The position numbers and the translations under genes are program-made. The notes below the pieces were generated by a model. That model was not told the DNA's origin and did no database searches. It was given only the letters and a program-made list of their open reading frames with translations. Of a stretch of DNA of 64,000 nucleotides, positions 10,746-21,861 are shown piece after piece; the stretch's first letter is position 1, and each line of letters begins with the position of its first letter. The DNA is from Blumeriella jaapii (taxonomy: Eukaryota > Ascomycota > Leotiomycetes > Helotiales > Drepanopezizaceae), in the NCBI GenBank assembly GCA_009599575.1, contig VWND01000067.1, positions 1,302,001 to 1,366,000 on the forward strand, given 5' to 3'.

Positions 10746-11638
10746 AAACGCGGAAAAAAACGATTTTGCCGATAAAATAAAAAAAATAAAATTATTTTTA
10801 CGTACGAATTTGATTTTAGCGTTGGCCGATCAAAAATATTATTTTAACCGATACCGCCAACCAGCTTTTATTTACCGCGTAAAAAATAGCGTGTTTTTTA
10901 ATAAACGCAATATCACTTTTACTAAACTAATTAAAAGGCTCGATAATAAGTTTTACGGTTCGTAGAAAATCGCCGAAATTTTAAGCTTTTATAATTATAA
11001 ATTAAAATTATTTTTCGAGCAAGAATTATTATATCCCGTTTTTTATACTAATTTGCTTAAACCTGCTTATAAGAATTTCTTTTCAAAGTAGAAAAACCTT
11101 TTTTTATTATTTGTTTTTATCGACGCCGACAACAGTTTATTATAAGCTATAAACGCTATTTTCGATTTTAAACGAAATTTCAACTTTTTTTATTTTATAT
11201 AATAGCGCGGCTATAACGCCGAAAATTAATTTTGGAAATTATTAAAAAACGTTATTAATATATATAATTTTATAATTAAATTCGCTATACGTTTTTTTTA
11301 AAAACCTTATCCGATTAAAGCAAAACTGGCTAAAGCCAGAATTGCTAACAAAAAACGTGCTAAATCGATAAATAACGAAGACGAGCTTTTATTATTAAAA
11401 TTTTTTTTTACAACCGTTATTAAACACAAAAAAACTGTTACTAATTTTTTTTTTATTACAAAAAAATCAATTGTTTTGCTTTCGAAACTAGAAAAGCCTG
11501 CTTTTTTTATTATTTTTTTTACTATTTCAGCTGAATTCCGCATTCGTTTACAAAAACGCTTCGCGAACGAAGCTCGATTTATAAAAATAAATTCCGACGA
11601 CGAAAAAATTAAATAAAAAAATAGAAAAAAGAATTATA
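10746..11638 (+). pseudogene. Gypsy-A1 integrase C-terminus, chromodomain and basic tail
   Basis: Resumes A1 after A2. It reads the integrase C-terminal domain (KRLDNKFYG near 10935), then a chromodomain relic (AIFDFKRNFNFFYF, then RGYNAEN near 11145-11250). A basic, Ser/Thr-rich tail follows (KAKLAKARIANKKRAKSINN near 11320). The minus frame at 11307-11543 is a shadow of this tail. A purine-rich stretch, degraded by RIP, precedes the LTR. Confidence 0.82.
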
Positions 11639-11811
11639 TATAAAAGAATAAAACGTCAGTTCGTTAATTACGTGGTCCGAAGATCACGTTGTTATTACGT
11701 GATATCGGAGCCCGCACATATTGTATTTTAGATTTCGCGACATTTCTAATTTAAAACCTCGTAATTAATGTAATTTATCTACGAACCTTCTGCTCGTTCA
11801 CACCCCTGACA
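11639..11811 (+). repeat. Gypsy-A1 3' LTR (173 bp)
   Basis: Starts TATAAAAGAATAAAACG, which matches the TGTGAGGGGATGAGACG start of the Gypsy-A3 LTR at every site except G-to-A changes. It ends CACCCCTGACA. It is followed at once by Gypsy-B2 sequence. Confidence 0.93.
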
Positions 11812-12560
11812 AGCGTATATGCATATGCGTATAGCAAAAAGCATTTCCGAAAATTTCCGCGACCAACGCTTATAACCTTTTCGAATAGCTTAAAAAGCCG
11901 TCGAAAATATTTTTTTAATTTTGTTTAACGGATCCGTTGCTTTTCGAATTATAAGCTGAAATTTAAATGCGTTAAATGCCGTATTTTTTTATAAAAGTCT
12001 CGATAACGCTTTTGTTTTCGGGTTTATTATCGACGTTTAATTTATTAAATAAATCGTATCGATATATAACGTTTTTTTAAAAAAAGATCGCTATAGCTTC
12101 GGAAATAGCGTTTCGAAAAAATCGCTTTTCAAGTTATTTAAAAAAATCGTCGATAGCGAATATAAAGCTTGTATATCCGCGGTCGATAATCGGTACGCGT
12201 ATAACGTCGAAATTAATTTTTTTTTAAATTTTAAAAAACCACGTCGGATATAATAAATTTTTTTTTCGGCCAAGCTTTCGTTTTTAGCAAAAAATGCAAT
12301 TTTTAACGAAAGCTTTGCAGTTTTCGAAATATTTTTTTTATTAAAAATCGTTTTTAATTCGGTAATAAATAGCTTTAGCTTTTTTATAAAACACTTTTTC
12401 GTAAGCTTTTTTTATAATTTGAAATTTACTAATTTTATTATTTATTATTAAGCGTTTTTGATATATATTATTTTTTATTTTATATAATTTTTTATCGGCT
12501 AAAATATAATCGAAAATCTGGTTTTTAAATAATTTAAATTAATAATTTAATATCTTAAAT
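11812..12560 (-). pseudogene. Gypsy-B2 integrase (relic, truncated by Gypsy-A1)
   Basis: The complement matches B1 integrase 31080-31710. It has a Cys-containing N-terminal region near 12350-12400, then the core near 12050-12250. The frame best matching known integrases differs from the open frame at 12091-12273, which I regard as a shadow. It ends where Gypsy-A1 was inserted. Several stops. Confidence 0.78.
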
Positions 12561-13400
12561 AGTTTAAGAAAAATAATTAAATAATATGCGATTAAATAAA
12601 AGTTTTCGGTTATGTAATTATCGATTAAAAGTTTATTTCGTCGTTAATCGGCTCGTTTCGATTGTTTTCGGTTAAATTTATTCGCGGTACCAATCGGAAT
12701 AATAACGCGAATGCTTTTTCGGCCCGAAAATTAATGTTTTTTATTTGCGATGCCAGCCGAAATAATAACGCGAATAGTTTCGGTTTTATAAAACTTAAAG
12801 CGCAGATAATAAAACAGCCGATTTCGTCAGCGATTTATTCGTCGATATTTTATTCGTTTTATTTAGCGAAATCAAACGAATAAAAACGTTTTCGTTTGGA
12901 AAAATCGTTTGCCGTTATATTAATTATTTTTTTAATATGCTTGATTTCGAAGTTTATAAATCGTATCTAAGCTATTTAATTAATAACGAACGCTTTTGGT
13001 AGGTTATTAGCTTTTTTATTTAATTAATCGACAAACTTTTGCGTCCGTTTTTAAAATAAAATATACGCCGTATAATTCGCTTTTTATTATTTTTATTATT
13101 TTAAAAGCGCTTCGATATTTTCGTTTAATAACATCGTACCGTATTTTCGCGAAAGATTATAAGCCGCTTTCGAATCGTAAAAAATGCCGTTTTTTATTTT
13201 TATCGATTTATTATAATATAGTTTTTCAACCGAAAATACTAGCGTCGATAATTAAAATAATTTTTTTTGCGTTTGGGTTATAATCGATTCGCATAAGCGA
13301 TAAAGCCGATAAAAGGTCGTTTTTAAGGATTTTTATAGTTTTGTGCTGTTTTTTTTCCCAAACGAAATCGATTTTTTTTTTATCGTAGCGTAAATAAATG
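12561..13400 (-). pseudogene. Gypsy-B2 RNase H and linker (relic)
   Basis: The complement reads the RNase H start (NRL..Y N..KEIILIID equivalent) near 13200-13300. The linker to integrase includes a 60-bp tandem duplication containing CGCGAATAATAACGC-like units (12690-12780), also present in B1. This copy is uninterrupted where B1 holds the TIR element and Copia-1. It therefore shows the empty sites: near 13290 for the TIR element, and AATAAAAAGCGAATTATACG near 13080 for Copia-1. Confidence 0.8.
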
Positions 13401-14700
13401 CAGTTTTTTAAAAAAAGTTTTTAATTTAATTGCGGTAGTAAATCATAACGCTAATAAAAGTTTTGGCTTCGGTAATATTTTTATATTTTTTTTATTCGCA
13501 GATTTTTTTTATTTTTTTTCGTTAAAAATAGCGGCCAGCGTTATTAATTATATAACCGACGATATTTATTTCGAATATGCAAAATTTTAATCGAGGGCCA
13601 ATAATAGCTTTGGTTTTTTCGAAGCAAATCATAATTTTATCGATATTTTAAATATATTTTATTATATAACGTCGAAATTTAAAAAAGATCTTTTTATTAT
13701 TATAATATAATCTGAAGCCTTTTATTCCGACGTCGTTAACGTAAAGCAAAACAATATCGAAAATGCAAATTATAAAAATTTTATGTACGATTTTTACGAA
13801 TTATACGATTAAATTAATAGCTTTTATAAATATTTTCGTTATACGCAGTAAACCGATTGAAATTTAAATTGCCGTTATATTTCGAAATCGTAAATTAAGT
13901 ATTAAATGATCGTAGCCTAAAAACAGGTCGAAAAAAAAAGCGATTATTAGTTTTGCGAATTCGTTTAAAAATTAATCGACGTTAAATAGTACGTTAGCGT
14001 TTCGTATCGTTATTTTATTTATTTCGACGATTGCGATAATAAATTTGTAAATATTTTTTTTTTTCGCAATAATAAACCATTTATTTTTATATAAGCCGTA
14101 GTAAAATTCGAAGATTTTTTGTTTAATTCGTTTTTTCAACATTTCGACTATTTTATTTTAAAAAGCTTTAAAACCTAAAAAAGTTTTTTTTTGCTAAGCT
14201 TCGTAAAACACGGTTTTAATATCGATATAAAGCGTAACGTTAAAGCTAAATTGGCCTATTTTAGTAAAATCGAAAGCTATAGTTTCTTTTCGGTTGCGTA
14301 GGATTTCGTACAAAACCTTTTTTTTTTTTTTTTTTAGCAAAAATTAAATTCCGATTGCTAAATTATTAAATCGTTTTTTTTATAAATCGGCTATCAGCTA
14401 ATAAGCTGGAAAATCGGCCGGTGATCAGTTTTTCGAATTCGCTAATAATTAATTAAAATAATTTTGTTGCTTTATTTTTTTCGAACCAATCGTTTATTTT
14501 TCCGGAAATATTTCCAACGGATTTATTAAAATTTACGAATCGTATTTTATTAGTTTTACGTTTGTAAAAAATGCTAATATTAATATAAAAAAATAAAATA
14601 TATAAATCGGGTTTGTTTAATACAAAAACGAAATCTTCGGAACTTTTATTTTCGAATTAATAGCCAAAAATATTAATATTAGCTAATTTTACTCGCGGTG
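13401..14700 (-). pseudogene. Gypsy-B2 reverse transcriptase (relic)
   Basis: The palm motif YVNDVG is encoded by the complement of 13726-13743 and corresponds to the FLDDVG form typical of this fungal clade, with the first Asp now Asn. Upstream on the minus strand are a diagnostic FFSGYDQL-like block (near 13860-13940) and the RT entry (near 14100-14400). Numerous stops. Confidence 0.82.
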
Positions 14701-15079
14701 TTATTTCGATTAGCGACGTAAATACTTTTAGCCGAGTATTTTCCAGGTTTTGTTATAGCTCAGCGTTTATTTTAAAACCAAAGCCGGCTATTCGTTTTCC
14801 GATAAAACGTCGATTAAAAAGATTTTATCGCCGGCGACGATAATTTAATTTTAAAAAAATCGGTTTTAATTTTAAAAAAAAGCTTTTATTTGGCCGTTTT
14901 CGGTGTATTGAAAACTAACGAAATTTTCCAGGATTTAAAGTATTTTAAAAATAATAAAATAAAAGCATTTTTTATTATTAAAAAGTTTATATAAATAATA
15001 ATATTTTCAACGTCGATTTTTATATTTCGTATAATTTTATTAAATTTAATAATATTTTTATTAACAATCGTATAAATTA

Positions 15080-15365
15080 TTCGTTTATCGGTAATAATCG
15101 AAATATTATTAACTTCGGCCGTTTTTTAATTTATGCAATTAATTTCGGCTTTATTATCGAATAAAACGAAAGCGGTCGTACTTTTTTTAAGTATCGTTTT
15201 TATTTTTAATGCTTTTATAGCCGTATAAAAGCAGTTTCGTCGTTTTGATTTCTGGGTTTTTATAGCAAAAGCCAAAAAGCTGATTTCTTCCGAAGATTCT
15301 TTTTTATCGGCTAAATTAACTGCGGTATTATAAATTTTCTTTTGGTTTTTTTCCAATTTAAAGTC
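15080..15365 (-). pseudogene. Gypsy-B2 aspartic protease (relic)
   Basis: Open minus frame 15126-15356 ends TAFVLFDNKAEINCIN. This aligns with the Ala-Leu-Phe-Asp-Ser-Gly-Ala-Glu-Ile-Asn core of retropepsins; the Ser-Gly is now Asn-Lys through G-to-A changes. It continues leftwards as QKTAEANNIPIITDKRIIYT. It lies between gag and RT as expected. Confidence 0.8.
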
Positions 15366-17300
15366 GTTTTTTTTTCGAATAATTTTAATTTTTTCGTTTT
15401 TTTTTAATACAGAAATTTATTTATTAATAATTTTGTCGAATTTTTTTTTTATGCTAAATAAATCGCTGAATTTCAATTTAATTTTTTGTTTTATAATTTT
15501 TTTAATAGCTTCGTCGACGATTTCGAAATTAATATATTTATCGATTTATTTTTCGCTTCGCATTAATAATAGGCGTTTAAAAACTGATACTTTTTAAATA
15601 ATTTAAATCGGAATATCGATGTCGATATTTTTTATATCGTTGTTAATTTTTTTTAATATAAGTATTTTTTTAATAATTTTATCGGTTTTTTTTCGAATTT
15701 CAAAATTTTTTTTTTTTCGATTTTAACGTTTTTTTTTATTTTAATTGGTTTGGCGAATAAAACAAAAGTATTTTGCTTTTTTATAATTCGCTGGCTTAAT
15801 TATACAGCTATAATATCTGCAAATGCGATAATTATATTAGTAATATATGCATTTGTTTTTTATTTATATATTTGAATTTTATTTATATTTAAAATAAAGG
15901 TTTTCTTTTTAATTAATACGCTTTCGGAAATTTTTTTTTTTTATTAATAAAAATCGTTTTCGCATTTTTCCTGTTTTTCAAACAGTCGTTCCATTCCGTA
16001 CCTTTCACTTTTAAGCGAATAATATTTAATTAGCTTTAATTTTCAGCTTTATTAAAAAAGCTTATTTTTGCTTTTACCGGTCCGAGGCAAATCGTTTCGT
16101 ATTTATTAATATAACAAATACTATTGTTTATACAAAAGTTGAATGCTTTGCATTTTAAGCGAATATAAGGTTTTTCGCAATGAATTTTTCTGTTGTTACA
16201 AAATTTATATTTAAAGCCACGGGGTTTGTTTTAATAATTATTTTTATTATTTTAATAGCCGCGATTTTAGTTTTCGCGTTGGTTTTTTTTCTAATAATCG
16301 TTATTATAATTAGTATTTCGCTGATCCTGATCGCTAATACGAAAAAATTACTATTAAGCAGCTATTATTTTTACGATAGCTTAGCGAAATTAATCGCTTC
16401 GCGCATTTTAAAAAGAATAATTATTATAAAAGTTATTTTAATCGTTTTTATTATCCGAATTAACGTAGAAAAGTTTTTTTTGCTATTATATAAAACCTTC
16501 GATTTTGCTTTGCAATTTTTAAATTTTAATATCGGTGAATTTTAATACGAAAATTTCGATATTTTTATTAAGCTTTTCCAAGCCAGTAGGTTTTGCAAAA
16601 CGATTAAATAATATAATAACAAATTGTCTTTTGGCGATTTCGGTAATTTTTAATAGCTGGGCATATTTTTGTATTAAAGCTTCTACGTCTTTTTTGTAAA
16701 TAAAAAAAAGAGATTTCTTTTAATTTATGATTTTAATAGTACGTTCGCTTTAGTTTTATTTAAAAACGAATTTCACAAATTTGAAATATTAATCGAAAGT
16801 TTCAGGATTTTGTTTATTAATTTTAAAATGCTTAATGGTTTTATTACGAATGCTAATTAGAAAGCTAAGTAAAAACAATTTTTTCTGTTTAATTTCGCTT
16901 AAAACTTTAATATTAACGAAAACGTTAAAAACTCTCGTATAAATACGATAATAAACCTTGAGTTTTTTGGCTTAGCGAATTATTATAACAAATTATTTAA
17001 AAAAAAGCGATAATATCGCGAATTTGCTAGCGATCGTAGTTTCGAAACTCCGATTTCAAAGCTTTAATTAATTTACGCCAGTTTCGAATCTTAATAACCT
17101 TTTATTTATTTATCGATTTAATAATATTTTTAATAATCGGATTATAATAACGAAGAAATTTATCGAACATTTCAGTTTTAAAAACTCCGAAATTTTTACA
17201 GGTTTTTTTATATTTCTCGATAAAATCGGTAATATTAGCGCTATTAAATAAAAGTGCACCAGGGGAGCTAAGAAAAAGCATGCGGCCTCGCATAAAAAAA
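15366..17300 (-). pseudogene. Gypsy-B2 gag (relic)
   Basis: Read leftwards from about 17293, the open minus frame 17102-17293 contains NITDFIEKYKKTC. This matches the N-terminal capsid block of this gag family, in which a residue group 'SDFLEEYE' precedes a Cys. A basic linker and a Cys-containing region (near 16090-16160) follow, then a motif equivalent to GGMKRL (GMERL, near 15985). The plus frame 16180-16545, which looks membrane-like, is a shadow. Confidence 0.7.
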
Positions 17301-18046
17301 CGAAAAGCGTCGTTGTTTATAATATTAATAAAAGTGTTAGTAAAGTTTAAATTAAATAAATAAAAGTTTTTTAAAATTGCAAATTAAGGATTTTCAGTAT
17401 AAAAAAAATCGTTTTCAATAAGGGAGCTATTAAAAAGGTTTTTGTGTTTTTTAAAAAAATTAAATAAAATAAAATTGCGTTTAAATATTTAAATAATATA
17501 TTGAAACTTGTTTTTTAATACGTTAATTAGATTAATATAATATTATTATATAATTCACGGTTTCGATATTCCGTAGCTCAGGCTAATACACGTACAGCCA
17601 TTTTCTTACTATTTTTAATAAAAAGCCGCAAATTATAATTGTTATAATCACAAAGCGTAAAATCAGAAGATTGAGTTTTCACCAGGCGTTTGACCAAAAG
17701 AAATCTAATTCAGAAAGGCCGAGCGCAGCGGTCGAAGCGTACGAATTAATATTCGATTTATTATTTTTAAATAAAAAAACGATTTTCGAGCTTTGAATTT
17801 CGCACGGTTCAGAATTGCCTGACCGTAATTTCAGACGTTTTCGAAATATATTGCATTTTTATAATTTAATAATTATGCGCAAAATAAAAAAAGCTAGCAA
17901 AGGTTTTTTATATAATACAGCTGCGAATAATATTATATAAAAAGTTTTTTAAGCCGTAATGGCGAAATATCGAAATCGATTTTAATTGCGAATTTAAAAA
18001 ATGCATCGGCGAATATATAAAAACGAAACACCGAAGTTTGAATCTC
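17301..18046 (-). other. Gypsy-B2 leader between 5' LTR and gag
   Basis: Non-coding stretch of about 750 bp with no convincing frame. Directly after the LTR the minus strand reads GAGATTCAAACTTCGGTG, which resembles the complement of a tRNA T-arm, but no TGG precedes it, so a primer-binding site is only possible. The rest (17570-17900) is less AT-rich than its surroundings and matches nothing else in the window. Confidence 0.55.
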
Positions 18047-18329
18047 TGCGTAAGTTATTAAATATAAAAATAAGTAGGAAAACCAGATTAATACGGCCAT
18101 ATATCGGTAGGAAAAATAATTTAGGGAATTTCTAGAAAAAACTGAAAAAAGGAAAAAAAAAAAAAATAAAAGTATAAATTAAACTGCGTGCCTATGGTAT
18201 TATCTAAAGAAATGCTTTGCTTTTATACCTGTTGAAAATAGTCAGTGGCAGGAGATCTCGGAGGGGTCCATGCCTCGACCATAGCTAAAACTACCAACTC
18301 CTATTAATACAAAGTATCACCGTTTTACA
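18047..18329 (-). repeat. Gypsy-B2 5' LTR (283 bp)
   Basis: On the minus strand it starts TGTAAAACGGTGATAC and ends CTTACGCA. It matches the Gypsy-B1 3' LTR at 43557-43832 over its length apart from RIP changes and small gaps. It carries the TATA box TATAAAAG (complement of 18220-18227). It sits directly against truncated B1 gag on the right. Confidence 0.88.
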
Positions 18330-19290
18330 TTATCAGAAAAAAAAAAAAAACCAACGCGGAAATCAAAATCGCGGCTACTAAAATAGTAAAAGTAATTATT
18401 AAAACAAACTTTGTGATTTTAAATACGGATTTTGTAATAATAATAAAATTTACTGCGAAAAACCTTATGTTCGCTTTAAATACAAAGCATTTAATTTTTA
18501 TATAAACAATAGTATTTATTATATTAATAAATACGAAGCGATTTACTTCGGACCGATAAAAGCAGAAATAAGCTCTTTTAACAAAGCTGAAAATCAAAGC
18601 TGGTTAAATACTATTCGCTTAAAAATAAAAAGTACGAAATAGAACGATTGTTTGGAAAACAGAAAAAATGCGAAAACGATTTTTACTAATAAAAAAAAAA
18701 CATTTCCGAAAACGTATTAATTAAAAAAAAAATTTATTTTAAATGTAAATGGAATTTAAATATATAAATAAAAAATAAATATATATATTATTAATATAAT
18801 TATCGCATTTGCAAATTACAGTTGCATAATTAAGCCAACGAATTATAAGGAAACAAAATGCTTTTGTTTTATTCGCTAAATCGATTAATATAAAAAAAAA
18901 CGTCGGAATCGAAAAAGAAAAAGATTTTGAAATTCGAAAAAAAACCGATAAAACTATCAGAAAAACGCTTATAATAGAAAAAATTGACGACGATATAAAA
19001 AATATCGATACCGACATTCCGGTTCAAATTATTCAAAAAATACCAGCTTTTAAACGCTTATTACTAATGCGAAGCGAAAATAAATCGATAAATATATTAG
19101 CCCCGAAGCCGTCGACGAAGCTATTAAAAAGATTATAAAACAAAAGATTAAATTAAAATTTAGCGATTTATTTAGCATAAAAAAAAGATTCGATAAATTT
19201 ATTAATAAACAAATCTTTGCATTAAAAAAAAACGAAAAGATTAAGATTATTCGAAGAAAAAACGACCTTAAATTAAAAAAAAATTAAAAA
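18330..19290 (+). pseudogene. Gypsy-B1 gag, 3' part (relic)
   Basis: Aligns with the complement of B2 16300-15370. It includes the Cys-containing stretch and a basic, Lys-rich end at 19020-19290 (KKNEKIKIIRRKNDLKLKKN). Its left end at 18330 is the Gypsy-B2 insertion point. The minus frames at 18325-18597 and 18739-19017 are shadows. Confidence 0.72.
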
Positions 19291-20180
19291 GAAATTTACA
19301 ATACCGTAATTAATTTAGCCGATGGGAAGGAATCTTCGGAAAAAATCAGCTTTTTGGTTCTTGCTATAAAAACTTAAAAGTTAAAACGACGGAACTGCTT
19401 TTATACGACTATAAAAGTACTAAAAATAAAAATAATACTTAAAAAAAAGTACGACCGCCCTCGCTTTACTCGATAATAGAGCCGAAGTCAATTGCATAAA
19501 CCAGAAAACAGCCGAAGCTAATAATATTCCGATTATTACCGACAAACGAATAATTTATATTATCGTTAATAAAAATATTATTAAATTTAATAAAATTATA
19601 CGAAATATAAAAATCGATATTAAAAATATTATTATTTATAAAAACTTTCTAATAACAAAAAAATGCTTCTATTTTATTATTTTTAAAATATCCTAAATTT
19701 TAAAAAGTTTCGTTAGCTTTAAATATACCGAGAACGGCCAGATAAAAGCTTTTTTTTAAAACTGGAACCGATCTTTTTAAAATTAAATTACCGTCGCCGG
19801 CGACAAGGTCTTTTTAATCGACGTTTTATCGAAAAACGAATAGCCGGTTTTGGCCCTAGAATAAACGCTGGGCTATAACAAAACTTAGAAAATATTCGGC
19901 TAAAAGTATTTACGTCGCTAATCGAAATAATACCGCGAATAAAATTAGCTAATATTAATATTTTTAAATATTAATTCGGAAATAAAAGTTTCGAAAATTT
20001 CGTTTTCGTATTAAACAAATCCGATTTATATATTTTATTTTTTTATATTAACATTAGCACTTTTTAGAAGCGCAAAGCTGATAAAATACGATTTGTAAAT
20101 TTTAATAAATCCGTTAGAAATATTTTCGGAAAAATAAACGATTAATTCGAAAAAAACGAAGCAATAAAACTATTTTAATT
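19291..20180 (+). pseudogene. Gypsy-B1 aspartic protease and following linker (relic)
   Basis: Begins EIYNTVINLADGKESSEKIS, nearly the same as B2 15356 leftwards. The protease core near 19445-19500 (equivalent of FDNKAEIN) is broken by frameshifts. The linker that follows carries PRIKLANINIF near 19930 and leads into the RT entry. Many stops. Confidence 0.75.
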
Positions 20181-21330
20181 AATTATTAGCGAATTCGAAA
20201 AATTTATTACCGGCCGATTTTCCAGCTTATTTTTTAACAGCCGATTTATATAAAAACGATTTGATAATTTAGCAATCGGAATTCAATTTCTGCCAAAAAA
20301 AAAAAGGTTTTATACAAAGTCTTACGCAACCGAAAAAAAATTATAACTTTCGATTTTACCGAAATAAATTAATTTAATTTTAACGTTACGTTTTATATCG
20401 ATATCAAAATCGTATTTTACGAAACTTAGCAAAAAAAAACTTTTTCAGTTTCTAAAGCTTTTTAAAATAAAATAATCGAAATGCTAAAAAAACGAATTAA
20501 ATAAAAGATTTTCGAATTCTGCCACGGCTTATATAAAAACAAATGGTTTATCGTTGCGAAAAAAAAAAGCATTTACAAATTTATTATCGCAATCGTCGAA
20601 ATAAACAAAATAACGATACGAAACGCTAACGTGCTATTTAACGTCGATTAATTTTTAAACGAATTCGCAAGATTAACAATCGCTTTTTTTTTCGATTTGT
20701 TTTTCGGCTACGATTATTTAATATTTAATTTACGATTTCGAGATATAACGGCAATTTAAATACTAATCGGTTTGCTGCGTATAACGAAAATATTTATAAA
20801 AGCTATTAATTTAATCGTTTATTTTGTAAAAGTCGTATACAAAATTTGTATAATTTGCATTTCTGATATTGCTTTTTTTTATATTAACGACGTTGAAATA
20901 AAAAGCTTTAGATTATATTATAATAATAGAAAAATCTTTTTTAAAATTCGACGCTATATAATAAAATATATTTAAAATATCGACAAAATTATAGTCTGCT
21001 TCGAAAAAGCCAAGGCTATTATTGGCTTTCGATTAAAATTTTATATATCCGAAATAAATATTGTTAGTTATATAATTAATAGCGCTGGCCGTTATTTTTA
21101 ACGAAAAAAAATTAAAAAGATTTGCGAATAAAAAAGGTGTAAGAATATTACCGACGCCAAAGCTTTTATTAACGTTATGATTTATTACCGCAATTAAATT
21201 AAAAACTTTTTTCAGAAAACTGTATTTATTTATGTTATAATAAAAAAAAAAGTCGATTTCGTTTAAAGAAAAAAGCAAAGCAAAATTATAAAAGTTTTTA
21301 AAAACGATTTTTTATCGGTTTTTTGGCTCC
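20181..21330 (+). pseudogene. Gypsy-B1 reverse transcriptase and start of RNase H (relic)
   Basis: RT blocks in order: LYKNEW/KNGLSLRKKKAF region near 20535, FFFDLFFGYDYL near 20690, LIGLLRITKIFIKAINLIVYFVKVV (open 20772-20975), then the palm motif FYINDVE near 20880. The first Asp is again Asn. The thumb has YNNRKIFFKIRRYIIKYI. The connection reads GAKAFINVMIYYRN-like near 21155. The TIR element breaks the reading at 21331. Confidence 0.85.
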
Positions 21331-21355
21331 GGTGATTATGTCCCAAAAACAGTGG
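21331..21355 (+). repeat. Left terminal inverted repeat
   Basis: GGTGATTATGTCCCAAAAAC followed by AGTGG, exactly inverted at 22677-22701. Beyond it on the left (TTGGCTCC) and right (complement ACGGTAAA) the match ends. Confidence 0.93.
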
Positions 21356-21477
21356 GTCGTGCACGGACCACCATACGTCATCCTACGTCATCACTACCAC
21401 CCCCTACCACCCCCCTGCCACCCTCTCAGCCACCCACCCAGCCACACCCTCGCACCTCGCACTTCCTAATTTACAAC

Positions 21478-21510
21478 ACCACCACCACCACCACCACCAC
21501 CACCACCACC
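21478..21510 (+). repeat. (ACC)11 microsatellite
   Basis: Eleven ACC triplets followed by ATCACC, inside the TIR element. The His/Thr/Pro-rich open frames here come from the repeat. Confidence 0.95.
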
Positions 21511-21740
21511 ATCACCAAATTGGGGGGCCAGCCCCCCAAACCCCCCGTTTTGCAACAACACCATTGTTATTAATATTATAATCAACCACTCGAGCTGCGC
21601 GCCTATTTGCGGCCACGATCGTCGGTGTGACGACACGTATGCTGGAGAACAGGTAGGCGAAGGGCTTAGAATATCAAGGTGCAGAACCTGGAAGAGGTTC
21701 TGCTAGAAGGACTATATACATATAGGTTTAAGGTTCGGCA

Positions 21741-21846
21741 AGGGCCGGAAGGCCGAAGGGCCGAGGGGCCGAGGGGCCAAGGGGCCAAGGGGCCAAGGGG
21801 CCAAGGGGCCAAGGCCGGGAAGCCGAAGGGCCGAGGGGCCGAACGG
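21741..21846 (+). repeat. GGGGCCAA minisatellite
   Basis: About a dozen 8-bp units (GGGGCCAA, GGGGCCGA, with shorter variants at the edges). Frames through it on both strands (GPLAPWPL-like on minus) are artefacts. Confidence 0.9.
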
Positions 21847-21861
21847 GCCACGTCGTCACAG

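Larger units (their letters stand above)
3875..11811 (+). mobile_element. Gypsy-A1: chromovirus split by Gypsy-D and Gypsy-A2
   Basis: Plus-strand Ty3/Gypsy copy. Its visible parts are 3875-5877 and 10746-11811, separated by Gypsy-A2, and its 5' half lies left of Gypsy-D outside the window. Joined, the parts match Gypsy-A3 in order from RT through RNase H, integrase and chromodomain to a 173-bp 3' LTR. It is inserted in the integrase of Gypsy-B2: the sequence right of 11811 matches B1 near 31680-31715 in reverse. The expected TSD is AGCGT (11812-11816). Confidence 0.9.
11812..18329 (-). mobile_element. Gypsy-B2: Ty3/Gypsy element, minus copy nested in Gypsy-B1
   Basis: Minus-strand element with a 5' LTR at 18047-18329, then gag, protease, RT, RNase H and integrase running leftwards, cut at 11812 by Gypsy-A1. 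It is the same family as Gypsy-B1, in opposite orientation. B1 sequence starts directly at 18330, and the matching B1 gag segment (ACCAACGCGG near 18353) corresponds to B2 near 16270. B2 is therefore inserted in B1 gag. The left end and 3' LTR are outside the window. Confidence 0.9.

Noticed and set aside
12091..12273. 60-codon minus frame in Gypsy-B2 as the integrase
   Set aside because: The frame that matches integrase motifs in B1 (VFVIDDL, KWPEGR) is a different one, so this frame is a shadow over the integrase.
16180..16545. 121-codon frame resembling a membrane protein
   Set aside because: Antisense to Gypsy-B2 gag. The Ile/Phe/Leu richness comes from AT-rich reverse-strand codons. The counterpart in B1 (18325-18597 minus) is likewise antisense.
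17570..17650. tRNA-like stretch (TCCGTAGCTCAGGCTAATAC)
   Set aside because: It resembles a D-arm by eye, but I find no matching acceptor stem, anticodon arm or T-arm at the right distances.
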